Shown: piece after piece, positions 15,370-15,768 of the stretch | Layout: every line of letters begins with the position of its first letter | Position numbering within the stretch: the first letter of the stretch is position 1 | Source: Puniceicoccales bacterium | GTDB taxonomy: Bacteria > Verrucomicrobiota > Verrucomicrobiia > Opitutales > UBA953 | Length of the DNA stretch: 15,768 nt | Reading direction: 5' to 3' | NCBI GenBank assembly: GCA_031279675.1 | Contig: JAITIB010000028.1 | Span: 1-15,768 of the forward strand | Program-made: the position numbers and the translations under genes | Notes under the pieces: generated by a model | The model's input: the letters and a program-made list of their open reading frames with translations, nothing else | Databases searched by the model: none | What the model was told of the DNA's origin: nothing

Positions 15370-15602
15370 TTATGGAGTGCGGGACTTCAGTCCCGCTTTG
15401 GGAGCGGGGGATTTATCCCCCGCGTCGTTGAGTGGAACCGGCGCGGAAGGATTTTCTGAAACGTCTTCGGACGGGGCGTTATTCGCGGACAAGGCGTCTA
15501 TTCCGCACGCGGCGATAAATCGCCTTCGCGAAAGCGGCGATGTTCCGAGCGAAGCGACAAGACCGGACGCGAAGCGAACCGGACCATCGCCGCACTCCAT
15601 AA
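15370..15602. mobile_element. MITE-like palindromic element with 13-bp terminal inverted repeats
   Basis: TTATGGAGTGCGG at 15370-15382 and its exact complement CCGCACTCCATAA at 15590-15602 bound 233 bp. The outermost TA may be a target duplication (TA-TGGAG...CTCCA-TA). Inside are strong hairpins: arms GCGGGACT/AGTCCCGC (15379-15396), GCGGGGGAT/ATCCCCCGC (15404-15423), GGCGAT/ATCGCC (15511-15524), CGC-GAAA-GCG (15527-15536), and an 11-bp imperfect arm pair GGCGATGTTCC/GGACCATCGCC (15536-15546, 15581-15591; 10 of 11 match). No transposase gene. Similar 'GGAGTGCGG' palindromes are, from memory, common in Verrucomicrobia genomes. Confidence 0.55.
15543..15587 (+). repeat. 45-nt direct repeat, copy 1
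   Basis: Begins TTCCGAGCGAAGCGACAAG and ends GAACCGGACCAT. It matches copy 2 at 15712-15756 at 43 of 45 positions. It lies inside the arms of an 11-bp imperfect inverted repeat and holds two GAA-loop mini-hairpins (GC-GAA-GC at 15549-15555; CGC-GAA-GCG at 15568-15576). Confidence 0.85.
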
Positions 15603-15626
15603 CAGGACGCGTCCTTGCGGAACCTC

Positions 15627-15710
15627 CCGCCGTAGGCGGAACCGGGCGTAGCCGGTCAATGACCGCGCGGGCACCGCGCCCCGCCGTAGGCGGAATCGCG
15701 CGCAGCGCGA
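15627..15710 (+). repeat. Cluster of GNA-triloop mini-hairpins
   Basis: CCGCC-GTA-GGCGG occurs twice (15627-15639 and 15681-15693), each followed by AA and a second palindrome: one with ends ACCGG/CCGGT around a GTA centre (15641-15656) and TCGCGC-GCA-GCGCGA (15696-15710). All have the loop GNA closed by C-G on the plus strand. No coding function; the minus-strand frame across it (15370-15756) is a translation of repeats. Confidence 0.7.
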
Positions 15711-15711
15711 C

Positions 15712-15756
15712 TTCCGAGCGAAGCGACAAGACCGGGCGCGAAGCGAACCGGAACAT
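15712..15756 (+). repeat. 45-nt direct repeat, copy 2
   Basis: Second copy of the 15543-15587 repeat, differing at two positions (A to G in the middle, C to A near the end). Here the flanks do not form the 11-bp arm pair seen around copy 1. Following bases TGTCCCGTGCGGG may begin another palindromic unit cut by the window end. Confidence 0.85.
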
Positions 15757-15768
15757 GTCCCGTGCGGG

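Noticed and set aside
15370..15756. 128-codon open frame on the minus strand
   Set aside because: It is a translation of palindromic and direct repeats, has low-complexity Arg/Ala/Pro composition and no family similarity.
15335..15768. CRISPR array from the regularly appearing repeats
   Set aside because: Only two 45-nt copies, imperfect, separated by other repeats instead of unique spacers of constant length, with no cas genes in the window.

Overview
The window is GC-rich, densely coded bacterial chromosome. It most resembles Verrucomicrobiota, probably class Opitutae. That is an inference from gene content and style: a TIGR03790-family protein, a nuoABCD cluster followed by nadK, weak or absent Shine-Dalgarno sites, and 'TTATGGAGTGCGG'-type interspersed palindromic repeats. 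No rRNA, tRNA or CRISPR array was seen.

Left edge (1-576): the 3' end of a short-form BrxL-like AAA+ protein (BREX phage defence), cut by the window start and visibly less GC-rich than the rest. It looks like the right boundary of a defence island. A spacer with competing inverted repeats leads to citrate synthase gltA (797-2095). gltA meets hemC (2111-2986, minus) tail to tail, and one perfect inverted repeat contains both stop codons. A divergent regulatory region with a strong palindrome separates hemC from a secreted TIGR03790-family protein (3129-4802). An HAE1-type RND efflux pump (4900-8082) follows, without its membrane-fusion partner.

Middle (8227-9727, minus): a two-gene Wzm/Wzt-like ABC-2 polysaccharide exporter, permease first, with the genes overlapping by 35 nt. 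An isochorismate synthase (menF family, 9900-11276, plus) diverges from it.

Right half (11321-15073, minus): a compact respiratory operon nuoA-nuoB-nuoC-nuoD-nadK plus a 51-aa single-pass membrane protein. Start/stop overlaps and short gaps suggest coupled expression. nuoE and later complex I genes are absent, and nadK sits where nuoE often follows. menF next door could supply menaquinone, the likely electron acceptor of complex I, but this is inference.

Right edge (15074-15768): non-coding. It holds the nuo upstream region with a 19-bp palindrome, then a MITE-like 233-bp element with 13-bp perfect inverted ends, and a modular array of tiny hairpins whose loops are nearly all C(GNA)G. This array and the leader-peptide arrangement ahead of gltA are the least explained parts of the window.
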